Shown here: piece after piece, positions 8,526 to 17,177 of the stretch
How the letters are laid out: each line of letters begins with the position of its first letter
Position numbering within the stretch: position 1 is the first letter of the stretch
DNA from: Bryobacterales bacterium
Lineage (GTDB): Bacteria; Acidobacteriota; Terriglobia; Bryobacterales; Bryobacteraceae
Direction: 5' to 3'
Assembly: GCA_020854055.1 (NCBI GenBank)
Contig: JADZGD010000137.1
Coordinates: forward strand, 1-64,000
Length of the DNA: 64,000 nucleotides
Program-made: the position numbers and the translations under genes
Notes under the pieces: generated by a model
Database searches by the model: none
Told to the model about the DNA's origin: nothing
The model's input: only the letters and a program-made list of their open reading frames with translations

Positions 8526-10223
8526 ATGCTGCTTTCTCTGCTGCTGGCCGCGTCCTGTCTTGCCGCCGGGGGACCGGCCGCTGACGTCATTTACACCGGC
8601 GGCAAAATCATTACAGTCTCGAGGCAGCAGCCCGTTGCCGAAGCAGTGGCGATTCGCGGCAACCGCTTCCTGGCGGTAGGCTCTAATCACGCGGTGTTGC
8701 AAACGGCTGGTCCGGCTACGCGCAAGGTCGATCTGCACGGCCTCACCGTAGTACCCGGCCTGATCGAAAGCCATACTCACCCTACCGCCGCCGCGCTCAG
8801 CGAACAGCACACGAAGATACCGGTACTGCGCTCAATCGCCGGCATCCAGGACTTTATCCGCAAGGAAGCGCAGCGGCTTCCACCCCAGGAGTTGATCTTT
8901 GTCCCTAAGATCTACCCTTCACGCCTCGAGGATCGGCGCTACCCGAATCGCTATGACCTTGACGCTGCCGCGCCCGGACGGCGAGTGATGTGCGACAACG
9001 GCTACGCCAGCGTGCTCAGCTCAACCCTGTTGAAGGAAGCCGGCATCAACCGCGATACGCCGCAACCGGCAAACGGCAAGTTGATCCGGGACGGTAAAGG
9101 CGAACCGACCGGCCTCATTCTCGGCTGGACCGAACTGCTCTCCAAGTACCGCCGCAGCAAGCCCGTCACTCATGCCGATTTGGTGTGGGCCATCGAGAAG
9201 ATGCAGGCAGCCTACAATGCCGCCGGCATCACCAGCACCAGCGACCGCGGACAGAGCCCGCAGGGATTTCGCGCCTACCAGGATGTTCACGGCCAAAGAA
9301 AGATGACCGTGCGCACCAGCGTCACCTATTACACCGCTGCCCCTGGAACTCCGAAGGATGTGGAACGAGAGGTCCGAAATATTCCCTTCCATACCGGCTG
9401 GGGCGATCAATGGCTGAAGGTGGGAACCCTGAAGACAACCGTCGATGGCGGTATCCTCATCGGAACGGCCTACCTGCGCGAGCCTTACGGGTTGAACACC
9501 ATGCTCTACGGTTATGTCGATCCGGACTGGCGGGGTGTGCTGGCGATCTCCCCGGAAAAGCTGCTGGCCTTTGTGCGTACCGGAGCCGAACTGGGCTGGC
9601 AGATGACGTCACACGCCACCGGCAGCGCCGGCGCGGATCTATTGCTGGAGGCTTACGAAGCGGTCAACAAGCAAGTCCCCCTCAAGGGGCGGCGTTTCAA
9701 TCTGATGCACGCCAATTTCCCCAATGCATCGACGATCGAGCGGGCGGCCCGGCTGGGCATCGTCTTCGACAGCCAAATTGCCTGGCTGCACTGCGATGGC
9801 GATGCGCTCAAAGAGGTATTCGGCCCTGAGCGGATGAAGGACTTCCTGCCGCTACGTTCCCTGATTGACGCCGGCATCGTGGTGGTCGGCGGATCCGACC
9901 ACATGATCCGGTTCGATTCACATGACGCCATCAACCCCTATCACCCCTTCTACGGAATGTGGATGGCCATCACCCGCAAGACCACCTCTGGAGCGGTGAT
10001 CAACCCCGCCCAGCGCATCACACGCGAGGAGGCGCTGCGGATGTGGTCAATCAACGGCGCCTATGACACGTTTGAGGAGGACGTCAAGGGCTCCATCGAA
10101 CCGGGCAAACTGGCCGACATGGTGATCATCGATAAGGATTACCTGACGTGTCCGGAAGATGAGATCCGCAACATCCAGGCGCTTGAGACCATTGTTGACG
10201 GCAAGACTGTCTTCAAACGCTGA
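8526..10223 (+). CDS. YtcJ-like metal-dependent amidohydrolase, exported
   Basis: Predicted hydrolase of the amidohydrolase superfamily (YtcJ/formamidase-like branch). The first metal site ESHTHPT is at residues 82-88, and the late GGSDHMIRFD motif carries the catalytic Asp. A C-terminal SIEPGKLADMVIID strand is typical of the composite beta-sandwich domain. The 565 residues begin with a hydrophobic signal peptide (LLSLLLAASCLAAGG) whose Cys is a poor lipobox. A GTG nine bases upstream is in frame, but AAAGG spaced eight bases before the ATG favours 8526. It follows the sulfatase on the same strand after 41 bp. Natural substrate unknown. Confidence 0.82.
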   Translation: MLLSLLLAASCLAAGGPAADVIYTGGKIITVSRQQPVAEAVAIRGNRFLAVGSNHAVLQTAGPATRKVDLHGLTVVPGLIESHTHPTAAALSEQHTKIPVLRSIAGIQDFIRKEAQRLPPQELIFVPKIYPSRLEDRRYPNRYDLDAAAPGRRVMCDNGYASVLSSTLLKEAGINRDTPQPANGKLIRDGKGEPTGLILGWTELLSKYRRSKPVTHADLVWAIEKMQAAYNAAGITSTSDRGQSPQGFRAYQDVHGQRKMTVRTSVTYYTAAPGTPKDVEREVRNIPFHTGWGDQWLKVGTLKTTVDGGILIGTAYLREPYGLNTMLYGYVDPDWRGVLAISPEKLLAFVRTGAELGWQMTSHATGSAGADLLLEAYEAVNKQVPLKGRRFNLMHANFPNASTIERAARLGIVFDSQIAWLHCDGDALKEVFGPERMKDFLPLRSLIDAGIVVVGGSDHMIRFDSHDAINPYHPFYGMWMAITRKTTSGAVINPAQRITREEALRMWSINGAYDTFEEDVKGSIEPGKLADMVIIDKDYLTCPEDEIRNIQALETIVDGKTVFKR

Positions 10224-10266
10224 GGCGCAAGCGCTGCCCATCCCTTAAAATGAAAGCAACGGATTG

Positions 10267-10740
10267 ATGGCTCAGCTCTACACTCGAGAGTCGCTGGTAG
10301 CGGCTCGGGGCGCCTGGAAGCGCGCCGGCAAGCGGGTGGTATTCACCAACGGATGTTACGACATTCTGCATCCGGGACACATCCGGCTATTGGAGCGGGC
10401 CCGCTCGATGGGTGATGTGCTCATTCTGGCGCTGAACTCGGACTCTTCGATCGCGCGGATCAAAGGTCCGTCGAGACCCATCGTGCCCGAGGCCGAACGA
10501 GCTGAATTGGCGGCGGCGTTGGCTTCGGTAGACGCAGTGGTGTTATTCGATGAAGATACGCCGCGAGAACTGATCGCCGCCGTCCTGCCCGACATCCTGG
10601 TGAAAGGCGCCGACTGGTCGCATTTCATCGCCGGACGCGAGGAGGTGGAGGCCTCCGGCGGGCGTGTGCTGACGCTTCCACTGGAACCCGGTTATTCCAC
10701 CACGAATCTGATCGACATCGTACTTTCCCGGCAGACTTGA
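10267..10740 (+). CDS. rfaE2: D-glycero-beta-D-manno-heptose 1-phosphate adenylyltransferase
   Basis: Transfers AMP from ATP to heptose 1-phosphate to give ADP-heptose for lipopolysaccharide inner core. The 157 residues are a stand-alone cytidylyltransferase-like domain equal to domain II of HldE. The nucleotide-binding H-P-G-H motif is at residues 35-38 within TNGCYDILHPGHIRLLERA, and a VKGADWS segment follows near residue 118. A TTG just upstream is in frame, but the ATG is the natural start. The stop codon overlaps the TTG start of mfd by four bases. The kinase half (domain I) is not in the window. Confidence 0.88.
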   Translation: MAQLYTRESLVAARGAWKRAGKRVVFTNGCYDILHPGHIRLLERARSMGDVLILALNSDSSIARIKGPSRPIVPEAERAELAAALASVDAVVLFDEDTPRELIAAVLPDILVKGADWSHFIAGREEVEASGGRVLTLPLEPGYSTTNLIDIVLSRQT

Positions 10741-13700
10741 GCACCGCAGCCATACAAGAGTTATTTGAAAGCCTCGGACGCCACCCGGCGTTCCAGTCCC
10801 TGGTTCAGCGCGCCGCCTCCGTTGGCGGCGAGTTGAGTCTCTCCGGTCTGACCACGACAGCAAAGGCGGCCTATCTTGCCCTGCTGGCGGCGCAGACCAG
10901 GCGTCCGCTGCTGGTCTTGGTGGACGGCAACCGCCAGGCTGAAGCCCTCTGCCCCCTGCTGGAGACCTTCTCCGGAATTCTTGCCCGCAACGGCACACCG
11001 GCGCCGCAGTTGGTTCCCGCGCTCGATGTGCTGCCATTCCAGGAGCTTTCGCCGCACAACCAAATCAGCGCCCAGCGAGCGGTCGGATTGTGGCGCATGG
11101 CCACCGGGCAGGCCCCGATCACCGTAACCCCGGTTGCTTCCGCGCTGCTGAAGATCGAAGCTGCCCCTTTCTACCGCCAGCTCGCGCTGTCGGTCCGCGT
11201 GAACGATGAGGTGGCGCCGGAAGATCTGGTGCGCCACCTGGATTCGATCGGCTACGAGCGGCGCGAGCCGGTCGAGATGGTCGGCGAGTACTCGGTGCGG
11301 GGAGGCATCGTGGACGTATTTCCAGCCGAAGCTCCCAACCCGGTCCGAATCGAGTTCTTCGGCGACATGATCGAGTCCATGCGGCGCTTCGAGGTGGAGA
11401 CACAGCGCTCGGTTCATCGCACGGACGAGGTGCTGCTGTTGCCACTGGTGGAGTTTCCTCGCTCACGGGAACTGCTACTCGAGTTGGCCCGCACCGTGGC
11501 TCGGCCCGGCATCATTCCCGGAGAGGCGTTCGCCGGCTGGGAGTTCCACGTTCCGCTGCTGCATCCGCGCGGTGAGACCATTCTCTCCCTGCTCGATCAA
11601 CCGATCATCGTGTGGGACGAGCCGGAGGCCTCCAAAGGCGCGGCCGAGCGGCTTTGGAAACGGCTTGACGACCCCGGACGTGAGCAGCCGCTTAATCCCG
11701 AACTGAACTACTTCCGCTGGGGCGAACTGCTTTCGCACTTGCCCTCCGGCGGCACCCAACTGGAACTGCGGGAGATCGATCTGATGGCCGGGCTGGACCA
11801 GTTGCACATACCCGCGCGCCCGTCCATGGCCTTCCACGGCAACATGCAGGTGGCCGTTGCCGAGGCCCGCAACCTGGTGGACAGAGGAAACCGCGTGGTT
11901 TTTTTTGCGCCCTCGGCGGGAGAGGTGGAGCGGCTGGCGGACATCCTTCGGGAGTACTCGGTACCGTTCCAACTGGGGCTCTCTCCTTCCGAAGTGGCGC
12001 CGCAGCGCCTCTCCGAACGCGCCTTCTCGGCAGGCGGCGGGGCCAGCACGTATCTGGCCAAGGGGATGGTCCCGCGCGGGGCCGTCTTCCCGGACTCCCA
12101 CCTGGCGGTGTTCGGTTCCGACGACCTGTTCGATTCGCCCGACTTCGTCGGCCGCCCGCAGCCCAAGTCGCGCCTGGCAACCTTCAGCTTCGACCTCACC
12201 GACCTGAAGCCGGGTGACTGCGTGGTCCACGTACAACACGGTATTGGGCGGTTTCTCGGCCTCAAAGAGATCCAGCAGGGCGAGAACAAGGGCGACTTCA
12301 TGCTGCTCGAGTACGCCGGCGAATCCCGTCTGTATGTGCCGTTGGCGCGCATGGACCTGGTGCAAAAGTATCGTGGCGCCGGCGAGGGTGGACCGCCGTT
12401 GGATAAGTTGGGCGGCGCTACCTGGGCGCGCACCAAGAGCCGTGTCAAGGCAAAGATGCGCGACATGGCCGACGAACTGATCAAGCTCTATGCCGAGCGG
12501 AAAGTCGCGCCGGGATTTGCCTTCTCTCCCGACTCCAACTGGCAGCGCGAGTTTGAAGACGCCTTCGAGTTCCAGGCCACCAAGGATCAACTCGCCGCCG
12601 TGAGAGAGATCAAGCGCGACATGGAAGCGCCCCACCCCATGGACCGCCTGCTGTGCGGGGATGTCGGCTTCGGCAAGACCGAGGTAGCGATGCGCGCCGC
12701 CTTCAAGGCCCTCGGCGACGGCAAGCAGGTAGCCTTGCTGGCGCCCACCACGGTCCTCTCCTACCAGCACTACGAGACGTTCAAGCGCCGCTTTGCGGCC
12801 TTCCCGGTGCGGGTGGAGCTACTCAGCCGTTTCCGCACCGCCCGCGAGATCAAGGCCGTACTCGTAGATCTGGCCGAGGGCAAGGTGGATATCGCCATTG
12901 GAACGCACCGGCTGCTTTCCAAAGACGTGAAGTTCCGCGATCTGGGGATTCTCATCGTCGACGAGGAACAGCGTTTCGGCGTGGCCCATAAAGAGCGGCT
13001 GAAGCATCTGAAGAAAAACGTGGACGTACTCACTTTGAGCGCCACGCCCATTCCAAGAACACTGCACATGTCGTTGCTCGGACTGCGCGACATGAGCGTG
13101 ATCGAAACGCCTCCCAAAGACCGCCTGGCCATCCACACGGTGGTCGCGCATTTCAATCTGGAACTGGCGAAGGCTGCGATCGAACAGGAACTGGGGCGCG
13201 GCGGCCAGATCTACTTTGTCCACAATCGTATCGACAGCATCTGGCAGAGGGCGTCGATGATTCAACAACTGCTGCCCCAGGCCCGTGTCGGAGTTGGCCA
13301 CGGACAGATGGGCGAGTCGGAATTGGAGAAGGTGCTGCTCGGCTTCATGCGCCACGAGTACGACGTGTTTGTCTCAACGACAATCGTCGAGAATGGGCTC
13401 GACATTCCATTGGCCAACACCATCATCATCGAAAATGCCGAGCGCTACGGCCTTTCCGAACTCTACCAGCTACGCGGCCGCGTGGGACGCTCCAACCGCC
13501 GCGCCTACGCCTATCTACTGATTCCGCCCGACACCGAGTTGAGCGAGGTCGCACGCAAGAGACTGGCCGCTCTCAAGGAGTTCAGCGATCTGGGGGCGGG
13601 GTTCAAGATCGCCGCGCTCGACTTGGAACTGCGCGGCGCCGGCAACCTGCTCGGCGGCGAACAACACGGGCATATCGAAGCCGTGGGCTTCGATATGTAC

Positions 13701-14192
13701 ATCCGGCTGCTCGAAGAAACGGTCCGCGAACTGAAGGGAGAGGAGGTACCGGTCGAAGTGCATTCAAACCTGAACCTGGGCCTCGATATCCGCATTCCGC
13801 CCGAGTATATTGGTGACGAACAACAGCGCCTGCGGGCCTACAAGCGCATCGCCGACACTTCCACACGCGAACAGGCGGCGAAGCTGCTGGCCGAGTTGGA
13901 AGACCGCTACGGCGCGCCGCCCGAGGCCGTCTCCCAGTTGGCGGAGTTCTCCATACTGAAGGCCATCGCGCAAACGTTGGGGATCGAATCGGTGGAGCGC
14001 CGGAGCGGATTCCTGAACATCAAGATCCACAAGGAGTCCCGCATCGAACCCGCCAAGCTGATGAGCCTGGTCGAGAGCACGGCGGGAGCGCAGTTTACAC
14101 CCGCCGGGGTGCTACGCCTTCCGATTGACGGACTTTCGGGTCCGCAAACACTGATTGACTCATTGAATACCTACCTCAGGCGGCTTTCCTAA
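10737..14192 (+). CDS. mfd: Transcription-repair coupling factor
   Basis: ATP-driven translocase that removes stalled RNA polymerase at DNA lesions and recruits UvrA. The 1151 residues are normal for Mfd. Order: UvrB-like N-terminal domains (about 1-350); CarD-like RNA-polymerase-interacting domain from about residue 488 (PGDCVVHVQHGIGRFLGL); RecG-like motor with Walker A GDVGFGKTE near 638, VDEEQRFG near 740 and a LRGRVGRSNR motif VI; TRCF C-terminal domain from about 1020. The start TTG overlaps the rfaE2 stop (TTGA), suggesting translational coupling. No ribosome site is obvious. It converges with the AAA+ gene 35 bp downstream. Confidence 0.97.
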   Translation: MSTAAIQELFESLGRHPAFQSLVQRAASVGGELSLSGLTTTAKAAYLALLAAQTRRPLLVLVDGNRQAEALCPLLETFSGILARNGTPAPQLVPALDVLPFQELSPHNQISAQRAVGLWRMATGQAPITVTPVASALLKIEAAPFYRQLALSVRVNDEVAPEDLVRHLDSIGYERREPVEMVGEYSVRGGIVDVFPAEAPNPVRIEFFGDMIESMRRFEVETQRSVHRTDEVLLLPLVEFPRSRELLLELARTVARPGIIPGEAFAGWEFHVPLLHPRGETILSLLDQPIIVWDEPEASKGAAERLWKRLDDPGREQPLNPELNYFRWGELLSHLPSGGTQLELREIDLMAGLDQLHIPARPSMAFHGNMQVAVAEARNLVDRGNRVVFFAPSAGEVERLADILREYSVPFQLGLSPSEVAPQRLSERAFSAGGGASTYLAKGMVPRGAVFPDSHLAVFGSDDLFDSPDFVGRPQPKSRLATFSFDLTDLKPGDCVVHVQHGIGRFLGLKEIQQGENKGDFMLLEYAGESRLYVPLARMDLVQKYRGAGEGGPPLDKLGGATWARTKSRVKAKMRDMADELIKLYAERKVAPGFAFSPDSNWQREFEDAFEFQATKDQLAAVREIKRDMEAPHPMDRLLCGDVGFGKTEVAMRAAFKALGDGKQVALLAPTTVLSYQHYETFKRRFAAFPVRVELLSRFRTAREIKAVLVDLAEGKVDIAIGTHRLLSKDVKFRDLGILIVDEEQRFGVAHKERLKHLKKNVDVLTLSATPIPRTLHMSLLGLRDMSVIETPPKDRLAIHTVVAHFNLELAKAAIEQELGRGGQIYFVHNRIDSIWQRASMIQQLLPQARVGVGHGQMGESELEKVLLGFMRHEYDVFVSTTIVENGLDIPLANTIIIENAERYGLSELYQLRGRVGRSNRRAYAYLLIPPDTELSEVARKRLAALKEFSDLGAGFKIAALDLELRGAGNLLGGEQHGHIEAVGFDMYIRLLEETVRELKGEEVPVEVHSNLNLGLDIRIPPEYIGDEQQRLRAYKRIADTSTREQAAKLLAELEDRYGAPPEAVSQLAEFSILKAIAQTLGIESVERRSGFLNIKIHKESRIEPAKLMSLVESTAGAQFTPAGVLRLPIDGLSGPQTLIDSLNTYLRRLS

Positions 14193-14227
14193 GGTGCCGG
14201 CGGCAGGCCGGCGCGGCCTCGACCCGT

Positions 14228-15406
14228 TCAATTGCGGCGGGACGAGCGCGCGCTGTGGCTCTTGCCCGTCTCGTATGTGGCTCCAGCGGCGGCCGACATC
14301 GGCAGCATCGCGGAAGTATCGACAATCTCCGCCATGGCGTGAACCGGCAACCCTTCCGATTCTTTTACAAAAGTGATGCAGTCCCGGCTGGCGTCGTAGT
14401 CCACCCGGACCCAATCGCCAGCCTGAACCTGGTCGCTGGCCACCAGGTTGGACATAGGGTGAACCAGGCGGCGCTCAATGGCGCGTTTCAGGTGCCGAGC
14501 GCCGTATTTCATGTCGGTACCCTCGGCCAGCAGATAATCCTTGGCCGATTCCGACACACTGAAGACGAAGCAGCGATCCCCGGTTGAATTGAAGATCCGT
14601 TGTTGCACCTGGCCGAGTTCAATGTCCAGGATCCGGCGGAGTTCGTCTTCACCGAGCGGGCGAAAGACAACCACTTTATCCAACCGGTTCATGAACTCGG
14701 GTGAAAATTTTCGCCGGGCTGCCTCAACACCGCTGCGCGCAATCTTGGAATCCGTCTTGGAATCGATGGCGATCACTTTCCCGTTCCGGAATCCCGAATC
14801 GGTACCGAAGCCCAATTTGGGACTTAGCAGCGCATTCATTTCGCCCGCGCCCAGGTTGCTGGTCATGAAAATCATCGCCCGGGAGAAATCAACCTTCCGG
14901 TTGTCGCCGAGCGTCAGCGTCGCCTTGTCGAGGATACCAAGCAACAGATTCCACAAGGCATCACTCGCCTTCTCAATCTCGTCGAACAAAATGAACGACA
15001 GCTTCATGCTCTCGGTCTGATGCTGGTTAATGACCTCCTGGCTGAGCAGAGGGTGCGTTTCGCGATGCCCCAGGTAACCCGGAGGCGAGCCGATCAACTT
15101 GGCAATCTCGTGACTGTGCTGAAACTCGGCGCAATCCACCTTGATGACCGCGCGGGGATTACCAAGCAACGCTTCCGCCGTCGCCTCCACAATGCGCGTC
15201 TTTCCCGAGCCCGTTGGACCGAGAAACAAAAAGCTTCCCACCGGACGGCTGGGCGCCGTCAACCCGGTCTGGTACATCTGATAGATATTGACGATCTGCT
15301 CGATCGCCTCATCCTGCCCGACGATCAACCTCCTGAGGTTCCGCTCCAACGCCTCCGCATCATGTCCTGTCCGATTCGGATCGAGGGCCAAGTTCATGTG
15401 TACCAT
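14228..15406 (-). CDS. Single-domain Clp-type AAA+ ATPase (D2-like)
   Basis: A 392-residue AAA+ protein matching only the second ATPase module of ClpA/ClpB/ClpC. Walker A G-P-T-G-S-G-K-T is near residue 63, the aromatic pore loop GSPPGYLGH near 106, and Walker B ILFDEIEKA near 137. Sensor 1 is in MTSNLG, and the C-terminal small domain has FSPEFMNRLDKVVVF and the sensor-2 segment KYGARHLKRAIE. There is no N-domain, no first AAA domain, no ClpX zinc finger and no clear ClpP-binding I-G-F/L loop. Probably an unfoldase or remodelling factor; the partner is unknown. GGGAGG six bases before the ATG fixes the start. Confidence 0.8.
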   Translation of the reverse strand: MVHMNLALDPNRTGHDAEALERNLRRLIVGQDEAIEQIVNIYQMYQTGLTAPSRPVGSFLFLGPTGSGKTRIVEATAEALLGNPRAVIKVDCAEFQHSHEIAKLIGSPPGYLGHRETHPLLSQEVINQHQTESMKLSFILFDEIEKASDALWNLLLGILDKATLTLGDNRKVDFSRAMIFMTSNLGAGEMNALLSPKLGFGTDSGFRNGKVIAIDSKTDSKIARSGVEAARRKFSPEFMNRLDKVVVFRPLGEDELRRILDIELGQVQQRIFNSTGDRCFVFSVSESAKDYLLAEGTDMKYGARHLKRAIERRLVHPMSNLVASDQVQAGDWVRVDYDASRDCITFVKESEGLPVHAMAEIVDTSAMLPMSAAAGATYETGKSHSARSSRRN

Positions 15407-15494
15407 TTGAAGCCTCCCTAGCTACCGGCTCTCTAGCTCTCCGGCTTGAAGAAGAGCAACTGGGATGCCAAACTGGCCCACCTGCGAAACATTT

Positions 15495-16202
15495 TTATTT
15501 GGATGGCTTGGACGGCCTCATCTCCACCCGGGAGATCAACGTTCTCTCAGGCATCCGCAAGACCGTCATCACAACCTCGGCGACGTCTTCCGGCGCCATT
15601 TTCCAACTCGCCTTCGGGCTCATGCCAAGTTCGGTATTTACGCTCCCCGGCATGATCGAACAGACCCTGACATTTTCCTGCCGGTGATCGAGCATCATCG
15701 CTTCGGTAAAGCCGTTAAGACCGAATTTCGACGCGTTGTACGCCCCGCCGCCAGCAAACGGGTTCCTGGCCGCCAATGAACTAATGTTAATGACAAACCC
15801 TGAGCCCCGGCGGCGAAATCGCGCCATCGCCTGGTGAGCGCAGTAATAACTACCAGTCAGGTTGATATCGATTACACGCCGCCACTGATCGGGCGTCATG
15901 TCGGCGACACTGGCAAAAATTCCAACCCCGGCGTTGTTGATCAGAATATCGAGAGCGCCGAATTCCCGATCAACAAATTCGAACAAGTTACGCACATCAT
16001 CTTCCTTGGAGACATCGGCGGCTATACCGGCGACGCGCCCTTTGGCCGACAGGTCGTGGATCGCGGCGTTGACCGTCTCCTGGTTACGGCCGCAGATGGC
16101 CACTGCTACGTTCGCTTCGAGTAATGCCGAGGCAACTGCCCGCCCGATCCCCTTCGTCGCCCCGGTAACGATCGCAAACTTATTCTCCAGTGAAGTCAGC
16201 AT
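15495..16202 (-). CDS. Short-chain dehydrogenase/reductase
   Basis: NAD(P)-dependent oxidoreductase of the classical SDR family, 235 residues. The cofactor motif TGATKGIG is at residues 13-20. The structural NNAGVG motif is present, the catalytic Ser lies in INISSLAA, and YNASK near residue 154 supplies Tyr and Lys. The C-terminal HRQENVRVCSIMPGSVNTE segment resembles 3-oxoacyl-ACP reductase and FabG-like members, but substrate cannot be assigned. The gene is divergent from the heme operon; the palindromes at 16295-16343 lie upstream of both. It is 88 bp from the AAA+ gene downstream on the same strand. Confidence 0.85.
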   Translation of the reverse strand: MLTSLENKFAIVTGATKGIGRAVASALLEANVAVAICGRNQETVNAAIHDLSAKGRVAGIAADVSKEDDVRNLFEFVDREFGALDILINNAGVGIFASVADMTPDQWRRVIDINLTGSYYCAHQAMARFRRRGSGFVINISSLAARNPFAGGGAYNASKFGLNGFTEAMMLDHRQENVRVCSIMPGSVNTELGMSPKASWKMAPEDVAEVVMTVLRMPERTLISRVEMRPSKPSK

Positions 16203-16294
16203 GCTTCTAGGATGTCAAAGACAGCGGCCGGAAACCACCACCATGCGGCTCCACCGGGCCGCTTCCGCGTGGGCGCCAGGCCAGCGTTTACCGG

Positions 16295-16303
16295 AATTTA
16301 CAG
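16295..16303. promoter_or_regulatory. Upstream half-site related to the hem operon palindrome
   Basis: AATTTACAG here is the exact reverse complement of CTGTAAATT at 16331-16339. The two copies form a perfect 9-bp inverted repeat with 27 bp between them, consistent with a second binding site for one regulator. Confidence 0.5.
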
Positions 16304-16326
16304 ACATCTCCCAGGGGCGTCTGAAC

Positions 16327-16343
16327 TATACTGTAAATTACAG
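16327..16343 (+). promoter_or_regulatory. -10 box overlapped by CTGTAAATTACAG palindrome before hemX-like gene
   Basis: TATACT (16327-16332) resembles a -10 element and overlaps a perfect 13-bp palindrome, CTGTAA-A-TTACAG (16331-16343), that ends 5 bp before the first heme gene. No good -35 is visible. The placement over the expected transcription start suggests an operator; the regulator is unknown. Confidence 0.55.
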
Positions 16344-16348
16344 CTTCG

Positions 16349-17167
16349 ATGCACGAGTCGAGTATTTTCTGGCTGCGGGTCGCGGTGGTACTGTATTCGG
16401 TCGGGTTGCTGCATGCCATCCTGACCGTTCTCCGCAAGCAATCCCACCTGTTTCGAATTGCGCTGGCCACGTTTCGCATCGGCGCGGTGTTCCATTTCGT
16501 CTCACTCGTCGAATTGGCCAGGCTGGTGGGCCATGTGCCGGTAAACAACTTTTACGAATCGGCCTCGCTGTGCGCCTTCCTGTTCGCCGTCCTTTTTCTC
16601 TATATTCAGTGGCGCTACGAATGGTTCAGTTCCAGCCTGCTGCTGTTTCCTTTGGTTTTCTTGCTGGCGCTGGTGGGTTCGACGGAACTCCCGGTCGCGT
16701 CGTGGAGCAATCCACAGGTACGTGACATCTGGTTACTGGTTCACGTTCTACTGATTCTTATCGGCTACACGGCCCTTGTACTTACGACGGTCGCATCTAT
16801 TTTCTACCTGATCCAGGAGCGCCGTTTGAAGAAGAAGCGCCCCGGCACACTGTTGGATCGCTTACCGGCACTAGGCACTCTGGACGACCTCATTACCCGG
16901 TCGATGGGCGTTGGCTTTCTATTCATCACTCTCGGCCTGGTCACGGCCAGCATTTGGGCTTTCGTCGAGTTGGGCACCCGGTGGATTACGCAACCCCAGA
17001 TCACGGTCGCCTTCGCCACCTGGGGCTTCTTCCTGATCATGATCGTGCTTCGAACCAACGCCGGATGGCGTGGCCGCAAGACGGCGTTGCTGACGCTGGC
17101 CGCGATGGGATGTTCCGCGCTCACCTGGGCGGCTCATGTGGGGTTACGGTCGCTGCTGACCCGATGA
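16349..17167 (+). CDS. HemX-like / CcsA-family membrane protein
   Basis: A 272-residue polytopic membrane protein with about eight hydrophobic segments, of the cytochrome c assembly (CcsA/HemX) family. Residues around DIWLLVHVLLILIGYTALV and the C-terminal TNAGWRGRKTALL loop fit the family. The tryptophan-rich heme-binding WWD motif of true CcsA is absent (the region reads SIWAFVELGTRW). That, with its place 10 bp upstream of hemA, favours a HemX-like role in modulating heme synthesis over cytochrome c maturation. First gene of a four-gene tetrapyrrole operon. Confidence 0.8.
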   Translation: MHESSIFWLRVAVVLYSVGLLHAILTVLRKQSHLFRIALATFRIGAVFHFVSLVELARLVGHVPVNNFYESASLCAFLFAVLFLYIQWRYEWFSSSLLLFPLVFLLALVGSTELPVASWSNPQVRDIWLLVHVLLILIGYTALVLTTVASIFYLIQERRLKKKRPGTLLDRLPALGTLDDLITRSMGVGFLFITLGLVTASIWAFVELGTRWITQPQITVAFATWGFFLIMIVLRTNAGWRGRKTALLTLAAMGCSALTWAAHVGLRSLLTR

Positions 17168-17177
17168 CGCTGATGCA

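Noticed and set aside
11475..12770. 431-codon minus-strand open frame opposite mfd
   Set aside because: Antisense to conserved Mfd domains; its composition and lack of motifs mark it as a shadow.
14193..14227. GCCGGC repeats between mfd and the AAA+ gene as a bidirectional terminator
   Set aside because: Short self-complementary GC words without a stable longer stem or T-run.
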